A stretch of DNA of 64,000 bases from an uncultured Clostridia bacterium (lineage in GTDB: Bacteria > Bacillota > Clostridia > UBA1381). Shown here piece by piece: positions 44,196 through 51,441 of the stretch. The notes under the pieces were generated by a model. That model had not been told where the DNA came from, did no database searches, and saw only the letters and a program-made list of their open reading frames with translations. Within the stretch, counting starts at the first letter, position 1, and the number at the start of each line of letters is the position of its first letter. The stretch lies in contig CAKSFT010000003.1 of NCBI GenBank assembly GCA_934454145.1, forward strand, positions 62,001 to 126,000. The letters are read 5' to 3'. The translations under genes and the position numbers were made by a program.

Positions 44196-44750
44196 ATGAA
44201 AAAGAAAATAATATGTGTAGCACTATCCACAACAATGCTATTATCAACAACTGCATCGGCAGCAACAAAACCTTGGCGGCTTGATAAATACAGAGTCGCA
44301 TTCGATAATGAACTTGGAATTATTTGTGATGTAACATTGCGGTTCGCATCGGATGGTGGAAGCTTTATCAGTCCAATAACCAAAAGATACGGCGAAAGCA
44401 TCAATCTTGAAAGTTATGTCCCGGTAAAATACGGATACACATTCAAAGGATGGTTCACAGACCCAAGAACAAAGCAGAATCAGGTAACAATATTTAAATT
44501 CACAAAACCTGATGTTCTCTATGCAAAATGGGAAAAGAATCCGGAAGAGCCTATAAATCCGAATAACGAAATTATGAGTAAAGATACCTGCTACCTCACA
44601 GATGAGGAAACAAAAATACGCAATGAAATTATAGAAGAAAAAAATAAGGCCTACGTCGAAGGCTTCGGCTATGTAGCACCTGTTAAAACCAAAACCATCA
44701 TAGTAGACTCAGACGGTGATATAAATAAAATGGTCGGCTCAATGGAATAA
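44196..44750 (+). CDS. Secreted protein with an InlB B-repeat-like module
   Basis: The 184-residue product has a signal peptide (MKKKIICVALSTTMLLSTTASA) and one Listeria-Bacteroides (Flg_new/InlB B) repeat, around VPVKYGYTFKGWFTDPRTKQNQVTIF...DVLYAKWEK (about 70-108). The remainder is charged and helical. Such repeats occur in surface proteins of anaerobes. No sorting signal is seen. A terminator follows. Confidence 0.75.
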   Translation: MKKKIICVALSTTMLLSTTASAATKPWRLDKYRVAFDNELGIICDVTLRFASDGGSFISPITKRYGESINLESYVPVKYGYTFKGWFTDPRTKQNQVTIFKFTKPDVLYAKWEKNPEEPINPNNEIMSKDTCYLTDEETKIRNEIIEEKNKAYVEGFGYVAPVKTKTIIVDSDGDINKMVGSME

Positions 44751-44769
44751 AACCTCATATAAGCAAATT

Positions 44770-44804
44770 GAGGTTACGCATACATTGTATGAGTAACCTC
44801 TTTT
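44770..44804 (+). terminator. Intrinsic terminator
   Basis: Arms GAGGTTAC (44770-44777) and GTAACCTC (44793-44800), then TTTT. Confidence 0.7.
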
Positions 44805-45007
44805 GAATTCAACGATTAACTTTATATAGATTATATAACAGATGCAATAAAATATCAAGGTTTTACTAAAACATCCCACAATCATAAGCCGATAATAAAG
44901 ATAATTAGTAACAGGTAGGGTGTTTACACATTGCAGATGGTTAAAAGCGATTGTAGGGGGAAAATAACGGCTTTTTGAGACAAATATTACAAAAAGGGAT
45001 TTGGTGG

Positions 45008-45139
45008 TTAAATCCCTTGAATTGTCGCAGGGGTGAACGAACAATCAATGAACGGAGTCTTAAGTGTTACAGTTATCTGTAAATTTCTGAAAACCTTAGT
45101 GATTTTTCTTACAAAAGAGCTAAATTGGTTCATACGCAT
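45008..45139 (-). CDS. Small ORF (43 residues) in the 44751-45453 gap
   Basis: A minus-strand frame (MRMNQFSSFVRKITKVFRNL..., ending TPATIQGI) follows a strong AAGGGGGG ribosome binding site. It is basic at the N-terminus with no recognised family. It is the only frame in this 700-nt gap with a good ribosome binding site. The hairpin GAGATAAG/CTTATCTC (about 45202-45231) lies upstream. The remainder of the gap shows nothing else. Confidence 0.35.
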   Translation of the reverse strand: MRMNQFSSFVRKITKVFRNLQITVTLKTPFIDCSFTPATIQGI

Positions 45140-45265
45140 CCCCCTTCCAATAATACATTCTACGTCGTTCACTTTTTTCCGAACGGAACCTGTCTGTTCT
45201 GGTGAGATAAGGAAGGAGTAGTGAACTTATCTCAAAAAAATTATAGCAAATATTTAACAAAAAAA

Positions 45266-45294
45266 CAAGACCTTTAATAACATTAAAAGTCTTG
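45266..45294 (+). terminator. Hairpin before the second tRNA fragment
   Basis: CAAGAC-TTTAAT (45266-45278) pairs with ATTAAAAGTCTTG (45282-45294) with one mismatch. It parallels the terminator at 28954 before copy 1 of the tRNA fragment. Confidence 0.5.
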
Positions 45295-45298
45295 CTTT

Positions 45299-45364
45299 TG
45301 GCGGACGGGGTGGGATTCGAACCCACGTGCCGGAATTACCGACAAACTGATTTCGAGTCATATC
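45299..45364 (-). other. tRNA-Ser(CGA) 3'-half fragment, att-like, copy 2
   Basis: Differs from copy 1 (28988-29053) at only two positions in 66, then diverges. It covers the anticodon loop to GCCA and lacks a 5' half. The two copies are direct repeats 16,311 bp apart and may mark the ends of a nested mobilizable element. Confidence 0.72.
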
Positions 45365-45453
45365 AGTAATGACCACTTATGTACATCACCGTACTCAACA
45401 CAAAAATAACAATATGAATTTTACATATATATTTTCAAGAAAGGAGTGCTATT

Positions 45454-45747
45454 ATGAACGCACATATAATTAATGCAGTATCAGGAGCAATAATCTCTCC
45501 TATGGTTGACAAACTATGCAAAAAAGTTTCGGCGGAGGAGGTAAGAATTCTTTATAGTTCTCTTGAATTTATGATTGAGAACGAAATGACACAAGACGCA
45601 TTTTCTTTGTTACATATAATTATAAAAACTTCAGGAGTTCGTTTGCCGGAAGAGTATCGTTGTATTGTTGGCAATGAAAAACTGCGAGCAGATTTTGTTG
45701 AGGAAGCTATTGCTGATTTGGAAGATATCCTTTACGACTTAGAATAA
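45454..45747 (+). CDS. Hypothetical small protein
   Basis: The 97-residue product is unrecognised and likely all-helical (VSGAIISPMVDKLCKKVSAEEVRILYSSLEFM...). AAGGAG precedes the ATG. It ends 32 nt before the regulated promoter of the DUF3990 operon. No membrane segment is evident beyond a mildly hydrophobic N-terminus. Confidence 0.55.
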   Translation: MNAHIINAVSGAIISPMVDKLCKKVSAEEVRILYSSLEFMIENEMTQDAFSLLHIIIKTSGVRLPEEYRCIVGNEKLRADFVEEAIADLEDILYDLE

Positions 45748-45764
45748 TATATGTTTTTTTACAA

Positions 45765-45832
45765 ACTCCCACAGAGGTCTTGACAAAATACTTCTATGGG
45801 AGTATAATATAAATGTATAACTCTACAGAAGT
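45765..45832 (+). promoter_or_regulatory. Consensus promoter with inverted operator, DUF3990 operon
   Basis: TTGACA (45780-45785), 17 nt, TATAAT (45803-45808). ACTCCCACAGAGGT (from 45765) and its inverted match ACTTCTATGGGAGT (to 45802; 12 of 14) bracket the -35 and spacer. A related ACTCTACAGAAGT lies downstream of the -10. This fits autorepression by the HTH protein of the operon. Confidence 0.7.
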
Positions 45833-45846
45833 ATGGAGATGTAACT

Positions 45847-46524
45847 ATGAGTAAGATAACAATATATCACGGCTCGCCTGAAATCATTGAAAAGCCACAG
45901 TTTGGTAAGGGTAAAACCTATAACGATTACGGCAGAGGTTTTTATTGCACAGAACATATTGAGCTTGCAAAAGAATGGGCTTGTACCGAAGATGTTGACG
46001 GCTTTGTAAATAAATACGAGATTGATTTATCAAATCTTAAAGTTTTGAATCTTTCCTTAGATGAATATACCATTTTACATTGGCTTGCAATTTTGATGAG
46101 GAACAGAAAGGTTCGTTTATCAACCCCGGTTATGAAGCGTGGTCGTGAATGGCTTATCGAACATTTTATGCCCGACACAGAAGGCTACGATGCAATTATC
46201 GGATATCGTGCTGACGATTCTTATTTCTCGTTTGCAAGAGCTTTTGTTAATAACGAAATTTCTCTCAATCAGCTATCTTATGCTATGCGACTCGGCAAGC
46301 TTGGAGAACAGATTGTTTTAAAGAGTAAAAAAGCATTTGATGAGATTAAGTTTGTTTCTTATGAAGTTTGCGATAATACAATCTACTATACAAAACGTAA
46401 AGCACGAGACGATGAAGCAAGAGAATCATTTAATGCTGAACTTGAAAAAGAAGATTTAAACGGACTTTATATGAGAGATATTATTCGTGAGGAGGTAACC
46501 CCTGATGATGCACGCTTACGATGA
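45847..46524 (+). CDS. DUF3990 protein, ADP-ribosyltransferase-like, putative toxin
   Basis: The 225-residue product starts ITIYHGSPEIIEKPQFGKGKTYNDYGRGFYCTEHIELAKEWA, the DUF3990 signature, which resembles the NAD-binding part of ADP-ribosyltransferase folds (YHGS, then Tyr-x-FYCT). It overlaps the HTH gene downstream by 20 nt. The order toxin then HTH-antitoxin under one repressed promoter is typical for these islands. Catalytic activity is inferred only from the family fold. Confidence 0.75.
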   Translation: MSKITIYHGSPEIIEKPQFGKGKTYNDYGRGFYCTEHIELAKEWACTEDVDGFVNKYEIDLSNLKVLNLSLDEYTILHWLAILMRNRKVRLSTPVMKRGREWLIEHFMPDTEGYDAIIGYRADDSYFSFARAFVNNEISLNQLSYAMRLGKLGEQIVLKSKKAFDEIKFVSYEVCDNTIYYTKRKARDDEARESFNAELEKEDLNGLYMRDIIREEVTPDDARLR

Positions 46525-47143
46525 ACAATATTTAGATGATGCAATGCGAAATCTTGGCGAAGCGGTAGATTATGCGGTCAATGCTTGTAAGATGAGTTTG
46601 CAAAAATTCTTTGATTTATTTGTTACAACGGGTTTTGCTACACAGTTTGGAAACGGCGTGCCTAAAATCATTTCGGGATTATCAGGAACAGAACTTGTTC
46701 ACGAAATCATTGTAAAAGCAGGTATAGAACAAGAACTCCCGGAAGTACAGATAGAATATGACTTCTCTCCTGAATATTGGTGCGGATGGATTGTAGCTTA
46801 TTATCAGTGGTATACAGGTAGAACCTTTAAAGACATTTTTCAGAATGTATCTGCAAAAAAAATTGAAAAACTTTATCCAACACTCCACGAAGCAGCAGAA
46901 GAAAAATTTGTTGATGTGGTTAACTCGATAATTGAAAGAAAAATCACTACAACAAAATTGCAGGAACTTCGTAAAAACATCGGCTATTCTCAAAGAGAAC
47001 TTGCCGAGAAATCAGGAGTAAACCTAAGAACTTTGCAACAGTATGAACTGAAAGCAAAGGATATAAATAAAGCTGCAACAACAACTCTTCTTGCACTTTC
47101 AAAGACTCTTGGATGTAAGATTGAAGATCTGTTGGAAAATTAA
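46505..47143 (+). CDS. HTH-domain protein, putative antitoxin/repressor for DUF3990
   Basis: The 212-residue product has an N-terminal alpha-helical DUF3791-like region (FDLFVTTGFATQFGNGVPKIISGLSGTELVHEI) and a C-terminal Xre-type helix-turn-helix (LQELRKNIGYSQRELAEKSGVNLRTLQQYELKAKDINKA, about 155-193). It overlaps DUF3990 by 20 nt. The inverted operator at 45765-45802 is the likely binding site. ATGs at 46505 and 46508 are equivalent starts. Confidence 0.78.
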   Translation: MMHAYDEQYLDDAMRNLGEAVDYAVNACKMSLQKFFDLFVTTGFATQFGNGVPKIISGLSGTELVHEIIVKAGIEQELPEVQIEYDFSPEYWCGWIVAYYQWYTGRTFKDIFQNVSAKKIEKLYPTLHEAAEEKFVDVVNSIIERKITTTKLQELRKNIGYSQRELAEKSGVNLRTLQQYELKAKDINKAATTTLLALSKTLGCKIEDLLEN

Positions 47144-47215
47144 AAGGTTTTTAGTCATTAAATGATGACGAGTAAGTTGAAGAACCTTAAAATGAATTAC
47201 GAGGAGGACTTTTTG

Positions 47216-48088
47216 ATGGGTGATGAAAAGGTTGAAATTATAAATGATTTAGATACCCAAAAAGTTATTACCATAACCATTCCTGATACCAGTCAAAGTC
47301 TAACAATAGGAAATAACTTTCTGGATGAAAGTTTGATTACAAAACTTGGTGTATTGGTTATGGACAATGCACATCTTTTTATCGGAGTTCCTGAATATAA
47401 ACGGTACTATAATTTATTATGTGTTATTGTTGATAGGTTAAAGTCTGCGGTAGAATTTCTAAACAAAAACTCTGAAACTCCTGAAGGTGAAACTCAACTG
47501 ATAGTTTTTATGACTTATGCATGTATGGTATACGATGCAATAGGAGAACTTAAAACACATATTTTGCATTATGGTACCAATAAAAAATACCACAATACAG
47601 AAAAAACATATTTTAAAAATGTGTGCATGGGAGAACCATGGAATTTATCCGAGGATGATTGTTTAACAGATGAAGAGTTTTTCGAACATTTCCGTTCTCT
47701 GACCTTTGCGCATCCGTATAATACCGCTAGAAGACCCGTTTTAAAAATTAAATATGGCATCCAATATTCGCCTTGGGTGATTGTGGATAGGCGATTTAAT
47801 AAAGTGGGTGTTACTATATATTCTGAAAAAGAAGCTTCTACTCAAATGCTTTCGTTTGATTTTGATATTTTAAAAGACTATATCAAGTACCGATATTTAA
47901 AAATTGTTGAGATTATAGAGTGGTTTGAATCTTTAATTGAAAGCCAAAAAGCGGAGTGGAAAACTATTAAAATTATTCGTTCTGCAGATCCTATTGAAAC
48001 GTTGACTGATATATCAAGGGTTTTGAATTTGCGATGTCAGAATTTTTACGGAACGATAGAAACACTTATTGATTTTTTTGAAGTATAG
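47216..48088 (+). CDS. Hypothetical protein
   Basis: The 290-residue product is unrecognised. It is acidic at the start (GDEKVEIINDLDTQKVITITIPDTSQSL), then mixed, and helical toward the C-terminus (YIKYRYLKIVEIIEWFESLIESQKAEWK). GAGGAGG lies 8 nt before ATG 47216; an earlier ATG at 47162 lacks a ribosome binding site. It stands in the same direction as the next, apparently broken, gene and may be paired with it. Confidence 0.6.
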   Translation: MGDEKVEIINDLDTQKVITITIPDTSQSLTIGNNFLDESLITKLGVLVMDNAHLFIGVPEYKRYYNLLCVIVDRLKSAVEFLNKNSETPEGETQLIVFMTYACMVYDAIGELKTHILHYGTNKKYHNTEKTYFKNVCMGEPWNLSEDDCLTDEEFFEHFRSLTFAHPYNTARRPVLKIKYGIQYSPWVIVDRRFNKVGVTIYSEKEASTQMLSFDFDILKDYIKYRYLKIVEIIEWFESLIESQKAEWKTIKIIRSADPIETLTDISRVLNLRCQNFYGTIETLIDFFEV

Positions 48089-48092
48089 CAAT

Positions 48093-48828
48093 ATGATTAC
48101 TGAAAATAAGGAAATAGTAGCTAAGTATAAAAAAGAAATTGAAAGTATTGTTCCGTCTCTATGTGATGCTATAGATGATGCTGATTACGAGAAAGCTCAC
48201 AAAATAATAGATTCAGTTCTTAATGTAACACCAATAGATCAACCTAATCTTAATTACTGCAAGAGTAGTTCTACCTGGAACGGGTGACAAGACGATAAAA
48301 AAATTTTCTATAAAGCGGTTTATGGAATCTCCTCATTTCAATAGTGAAATAACCCCGTTTGATAAGTTTGTTTCGATGCACGTCATTATTGGAGCTTCTG
48401 ATTTAATGCCAACAATTATGACGGTGTATAAAGATGAAACTTATGATTTGGATACCTTTCATGCGGATATAAAAACCACAGTATATCGAAAGGTAAATGA
48501 AACGGCAGAGCAAATTCTGCAAGGAAATGTCAAAGAAGTATATTTTATGACTACTTATGTGGTTGTAGAATATCAAGATAACTTGTTAAATTTGACCTCA
48601 AAGGAACGATTGATGAAAGGAAGTGACGAGTATTTGGCGTTTATGAAGGTTGATTGTGATTTAAACGAAACCGAGTATGCATTTGATGGCGAATACATAA
48701 CTCAAATGGAATATGTTGTCAAACAGATGCGCTATGGCAAAAAGGATAAATTGGATTTTGGAGCTGTGAATATGCTTCCTATAATTGAAGCGTTTAAAAG
48801 TCTAAAGGAAGAATCAGAAGAACAATAG
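48093..48828 (+). pseudogene. Hypothetical protein gene, probably frameshifted
   Basis: A frame starting at 48093 (MITENKEIVAKYKKEIESIV...) stops at 48285-48287. A second frame encoding 168 residues from ATG 48322 lacks a ribosome binding site but is open upstream to about 48236, reading LITARVVLPGTGDKTIKKFS before the ATG. The two look like one gene of about 240 residues split by a single +1 shift in 48240-48285. Family not recognised. A sequencing error is also possible. Confidence 0.45.
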
Positions 48829-48856
48829 TTTTATCAAGAATTGCATAAATTCAATC

Positions 48857-48917
48857 AGCGGCTGACGAAAGTCAGTCGCTTTTGCTTTTAACGATCGGTT
48901 ATATCGGTCGTTTTTTT
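48857..48917 (+). terminator. Two adjacent terminator hairpins
   Basis: AGCGGCTGAC/GTCAGTCGCT (48857-48880) then TTTTG; and ACGATCG/CGGTCGT (48891-48911) then a T-run. Confidence 0.75.
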
Positions 48918-48989
48918 ATGCTCAAAAGGCAGTTTGTACATTGTTATTTAAGTGAAAAGTTAAACATATAATTATGAGAGGTGGTATTA

Positions 48990-49157
48990 ATGAATGAGTT
49001 TGTGGTTGAACTCTTCGTAGCAAGTGATGATGAGCAGGATATAATGCTCTCAAGCTTAAATGAAGATGAAATGAAACAATGGAAAAAAGATATGGAGGAA
49101 CGAGCCTTGAGCGAATACCATAACCAAAAAATTAAAATTCAAAGCAAAAAAATTTGA
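48990..49157 (+). CDS. Small acidic/basic protein (55 residues) upstream of the recombinase
   Basis: A 55-codon frame (MNEFVVELFVASDDEQDIML..., ending KIKIQSKKI) is preceded by GAGAGGTGG. It has an acidic start and a basic end. It lies just before the right-element recombinase, in the same relative place as the small gene at 22601 in the left element. It could be a directionality factor, but no family motif shows this. Confidence 0.5.
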   Translation: MNEFVVELFVASDDEQDIMLSSLNEDEMKQWKKDMEERALSEYHNQKIKIQSKKI

Positions 49158-49182
49158 TTTCAAAAAGCGGCATTGATACAAT
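49154..49182 (+). promoter_or_regulatory. Promoter of the right-element serine recombinase
   Basis: TTGATT (49154-49159), 17 nt, TACAAT (49177-49182), 52 nt before the ATG. This is a vegetative sigma-A type, so control of excision, if any, would not depend on recombinase transcription alone. Confidence 0.6.
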
Positions 49183-49233
49183 AATCGTATAGAATAAATA
49201 GTTGCCGTTTTTCAGGGAAGGAGGTTAAAGAAA

Positions 49234-50682
49234 ATGAAAGTAGCGGCAGCTTACATACGAGTTTCTACTGATGATCAGCTTGAGTACAGTCCTGACAGTC
49301 AGTTGGAAAAAATAAAACTCTATGTGGAAAAAAATCAAATTTTATTACCTGAAGAATTTATATTTGTAGATGAAGGCATCAGCGGAAGAAAAACTAAAAA
49401 CAGACCTGCATTTAATGAAATGATAGGTTTGGCAAAATGTAATCCGAAACCGTTTGACGTTATATTAGTTTGGAAATTCAGTCGATTTGCACGAAATCGT
49501 GAAGATAGCATTGTTTATAAATCTATGCTCAGAAAAGAGCGTAATATTGATGTTGTTTCAGTTAGTGAGGATATAGGTGATGATAAATTATCTATCCTTA
49601 TAGAAGCTATTATCGAAGCAATGGACGAATTTTACAGTATCAACCTTGCTGAAGAAGTAAAACGAGGAATGACAGAAAAAGCAAAAAGAGGCGGTGTTCT
49701 TTCTATCCCCGGATTTGGCTATAAGGTTGAAAATGGTGAATATGTGATTGTTCCTGGAGAAGCAGAGATTATACGTAAAGTTTTTAATGACTATCTGAAC
49801 AAAAAGGGCTTTTTAACTATTGCAAAAGAACTGAATGCTATGGGAATAAAAACACATCGGAACTGTAAGATTGAGAACAGAACCATAGACTATTGGCTTC
49901 ATAATATGTTGTACATAGGAAAAATCTGTTGGAGTCCAAACGGTAAACGCTCAAGGAACTATAATTTGGAAGATATGATTATCAGCGATGGACATCACGA
50001 ACCTATTATAGATATGGAAACATGGGATAAGACACAGGAAAGATTGGTTAAGCAAAAAGAAAAGTATGGTAAGTATTATAATTCTGATCGTAAAGATTTA
50101 TCTCACTGGTTAACCGGAATATTAAGATGTGAGAAATGCGGAAAAGTATTGTCTTATCAGGGCGGATACTTCGGTTGTTCAGAGCGAAGCAGAGGAAAAT
50201 GCGATGGCGTTGGATATATAAAAGCAGAAAAAATAGCCAATATCATTCTTAACATTTTATCCGAAATAGAACTACCAAATGTTGAACTGGATTTTGCTGA
50301 GCCTAATTCTGCCCGGGAAGTAAATATCAACGATGATAACAGGATAATATCTGCACAAATTCAAAGACTTGAAATCCGTTTAGAACGAGTAAAGCTTGCT
50401 TATGAAGATGGTGTAGATACTCTTGAAGAGTACAAAGCAAAGAAAAAAGCTATCACAGATGAAATTAATAAGCTGAAGGAAATGCTTGAGCAAGCTCAGG
50501 AGGAAGAACCAAAAGAAGAGGTTAAAGTCGATAAAAAAGAGCTTCGCAGATTGACCGAGGTTTTGAAGGACGCAGATGTAAGTAATATGGAAAAGAACAA
50601 CATGGCAAGGACAATTTTTAAAGAAATTATAAAAGGCGGAGATGGCGGAAAACGGCTTAAATGCGTGTTTTGGCGACATTAG
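49234..50682 (+). CDS. Large serine recombinase of the right element
   Basis: The 482-residue product has catalytic Ser11 in YIRVSTDDQ, VWKFSRFARNREDSI, the recombinase domain (GFGYKVENGEYVIVPGEAEIIRKVFNDYL), a zinc ribbon (CEKCGKVLSYQGGYFGCSERSRGKC, about 305-330) and a C-terminal coiled coil (about 375-430). It looks intact. GGAGG lies upstream of the ATG. Its stop codon is 7 nt before the 20-nt att arm at 50690, so it is the enzyme expected to have inserted the element into cotJC and, with a directionality factor, to excise it. Confidence 0.93.
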   Translation: MKVAAAYIRVSTDDQLEYSPDSQLEKIKLYVEKNQILLPEEFIFVDEGISGRKTKNRPAFNEMIGLAKCNPKPFDVILVWKFSRFARNREDSIVYKSMLRKERNIDVVSVSEDIGDDKLSILIEAIIEAMDEFYSINLAEEVKRGMTEKAKRGGVLSIPGFGYKVENGEYVIVPGEAEIIRKVFNDYLNKKGFLTIAKELNAMGIKTHRNCKIENRTIDYWLHNMLYIGKICWSPNGKRSRNYNLEDMIISDGHHEPIIDMETWDKTQERLVKQKEKYGKYYNSDRKDLSHWLTGILRCEKCGKVLSYQGGYFGCSERSRGKCDGVGYIKAEKIANIILNILSEIELPNVELDFAEPNSAREVNINDDNRIISAQIQRLEIRLERVKLAYEDGVDTLEEYKAKKKAITDEINKLKEMLEQAQEEEPKEEVKVDKKELRRLTEVLKDADVSNMEKNNMARTIFKEIIKGGDGGKRLKCVFWRH

Positions 50683-50689
50683 CCGGACT

Positions 50690-50719
50690 ACTCAAACATT
50701 TGCAGTACGCTCCGCCGTA
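50690..50719. other. Right attachment site of the 25.8 kb element
   Basis: Arm ACTCAAACATTTGCAGTACG (50690-50709), 2 nt, then core CC (50712-50713), then cotJC sequence. It is the inverted partner of the arm at 24879-24898. Confidence 0.85.
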
Positions 50720-50803
50720 CTGTGTCACGATTATGTTTGCAAGCTGTGGATTGACATTTTTTATACGTATCGGGAATTGAAGAAATTTATCATAGCTAAA
50801 CAT
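50712..50803 (-). CDS. cotJC: cotJC fragment 1 of 3 (start codon to YGG)
   Basis: On the minus strand ATG at 50803 opens MFSYDKFLQFPIRIKNVNPQ and continues to IIVTQYGG, the N-terminal part of CotJC. The ATG overlaps the cotJB stop codon (TAATG) and AAGGAGG stands 10 nt upstream, so this is the true start of the operon's third gene. In the present arrangement the frame continues into element DNA and stops at 50657, giving a 48-residue peptide. The catalase-like core is 25.8 kb away at 24440-24876. Confidence 0.92.
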
Positions 50804-51057
50804 TATTCATTCGCCTCCTTTTCCCACGGCCATGGTGATTTGCTCCACAAGAATGTATCAAACTCGGCGACGGACATCGCCGTGAGCGGACCGAATTGGG
50901 TTTCATACTCTGCAATGTGTTTTTTCAGCGCACAAATAATGTCGCGGTACATCTTATAAGCCTCTTTGTCGTTTGGGTGTGTGTCCAGAAAAAGAAGCAT
51001 GTCATATGCCGCAAATTTATAACTCTGAATTTTCCTCAGACATTCTGCTTTACTCAT
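50803..51057 (-). CDS. cotJB: Spore coat protein CotJB
   Basis: The 84-residue product has the CotJB pattern: KIQSYKFAAYDMLLFLDTHPNDKEAYKMYRDI followed by YETQFGPLTAMSVAEFDTFLWSKSPWPWEKE. GGAGG lies 8 nt before ATG 51057. It overlaps cotJA by 8 nt and cotJC by 1 nt, so the operon is tightly coupled. CotJB is part of the inner spore coat with CotJA and CotJC. Confidence 0.92.
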   Translation of the reverse strand: MSKAECLRKIQSYKFAAYDMLLFLDTHPNDKEAYKMYRDIICALKKHIAEYETQFGPLTAMSVAEFDTFLWSKSPWPWEKEANE

Positions 51058-51253
51058 TTGCGGCACCTCCGATTTCTTTGCAGATTTTGCCGTATTCGCA
51101 TATCGAAAGATTCAACTCCGGAAAGACGGTGCCGGCGCACAGCCCTTCCTGGGGAGAATATACGGTGTTAAGCTGTTGATATGGAACATATGCATATCCT
51201 ACACAGCCACAGCCGTTCAGAGGGCAAAAATTAAAAGTTTTATCTTTATCCAT
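51050..51253 (-). CDS. cotJA: Spore coat-associated protein CotJA
   Basis: The 67-residue product shows the CotJA signature YVPYQQLNTVYSPQEGLCAGTVFPELNLSICEY, with extra cysteines near the N-terminus (CPLNGCGC). AAAGGAGAG lies 7 nt before ATG 51253; a TTG at 51259 is a weaker alternative. It is the first gene of cotJABC, whose third gene is interrupted. Confidence 0.9.
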   Translation of the reverse strand: MDKDKTFNFCPLNGCGCVGYAYVPYQQLNTVYSPQEGLCAGTVFPELNLSICEYGKICKEIGGAANE

Positions 51254-51301
51254 GTACAATCTCTCCTTTATTTTTATTTACAGATACACATCTGTATTTA
51301 C

Positions 51302-51327
51302 ATAATATGTTTTGTTATGTAAAGTGT
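51302..51327 (-). promoter_or_regulatory. Candidate sigma-K-like promoter of the cotJ operon
   Basis: On the minus strand AC (51326-51327), 16 nt, then CATATTAT (51302-51309) fits AC-N16-CATAnnnT. It overlaps the palindrome TTTACATAA/TTATGTAAA. In B. subtilis cotJ is sigma-E-dependent, so assignment to sigma-K is tentative. Confidence 0.35.
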
Positions 51328-51382
51328 GACATATATCCAAAATAAGCCGCAAAGACGATTTTTTTTTGGTTATATAAAAGGC

Positions 51383-51411
51383 TTGCAAAAACAAATAAAA
51401 TCTGATACAAT
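51383..51411 (+). promoter_or_regulatory. Sigma-A promoter of guaB
   Basis: TTGCAA (51383-51388), 17 nt, TACAAT (51406-51411), 31 nt before the start codon. Confidence 0.65.
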
Positions 51412-51441
51412 AGTAATAATAATTTTTTGGGAGGTCTTAAT

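Larger units (their letters stand above)
24875..50713 (+). mobile_element. Right cotJC insertion element (25.8 kb, composite, serine recombinase type)
   Basis: Core-to-core distance is 25,837 bp (24875 to 50712). Both ends interrupt cotJC between the codons for YGG and PNG, and joining the ends at the core dinucleotide restores the frame. The intact serine recombinase at 49234-50682 ends 7 nt before the right arm. Inside are a RelA/SpoT-ATPase pair, two tyrosine integrases, a mobilizable element with relaxase and primase, tRNA-Ser fragments, and toxin-antitoxin-like cargo. It looks like a skin-like element that has collected nested elements. Confidence 0.88.

Noticed and set aside
45033..45221. 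62-codon plus-strand frame
   Set aside because: No ribosome binding site, odd composition, and it opposes a better minus-strand frame at 45008-45139.
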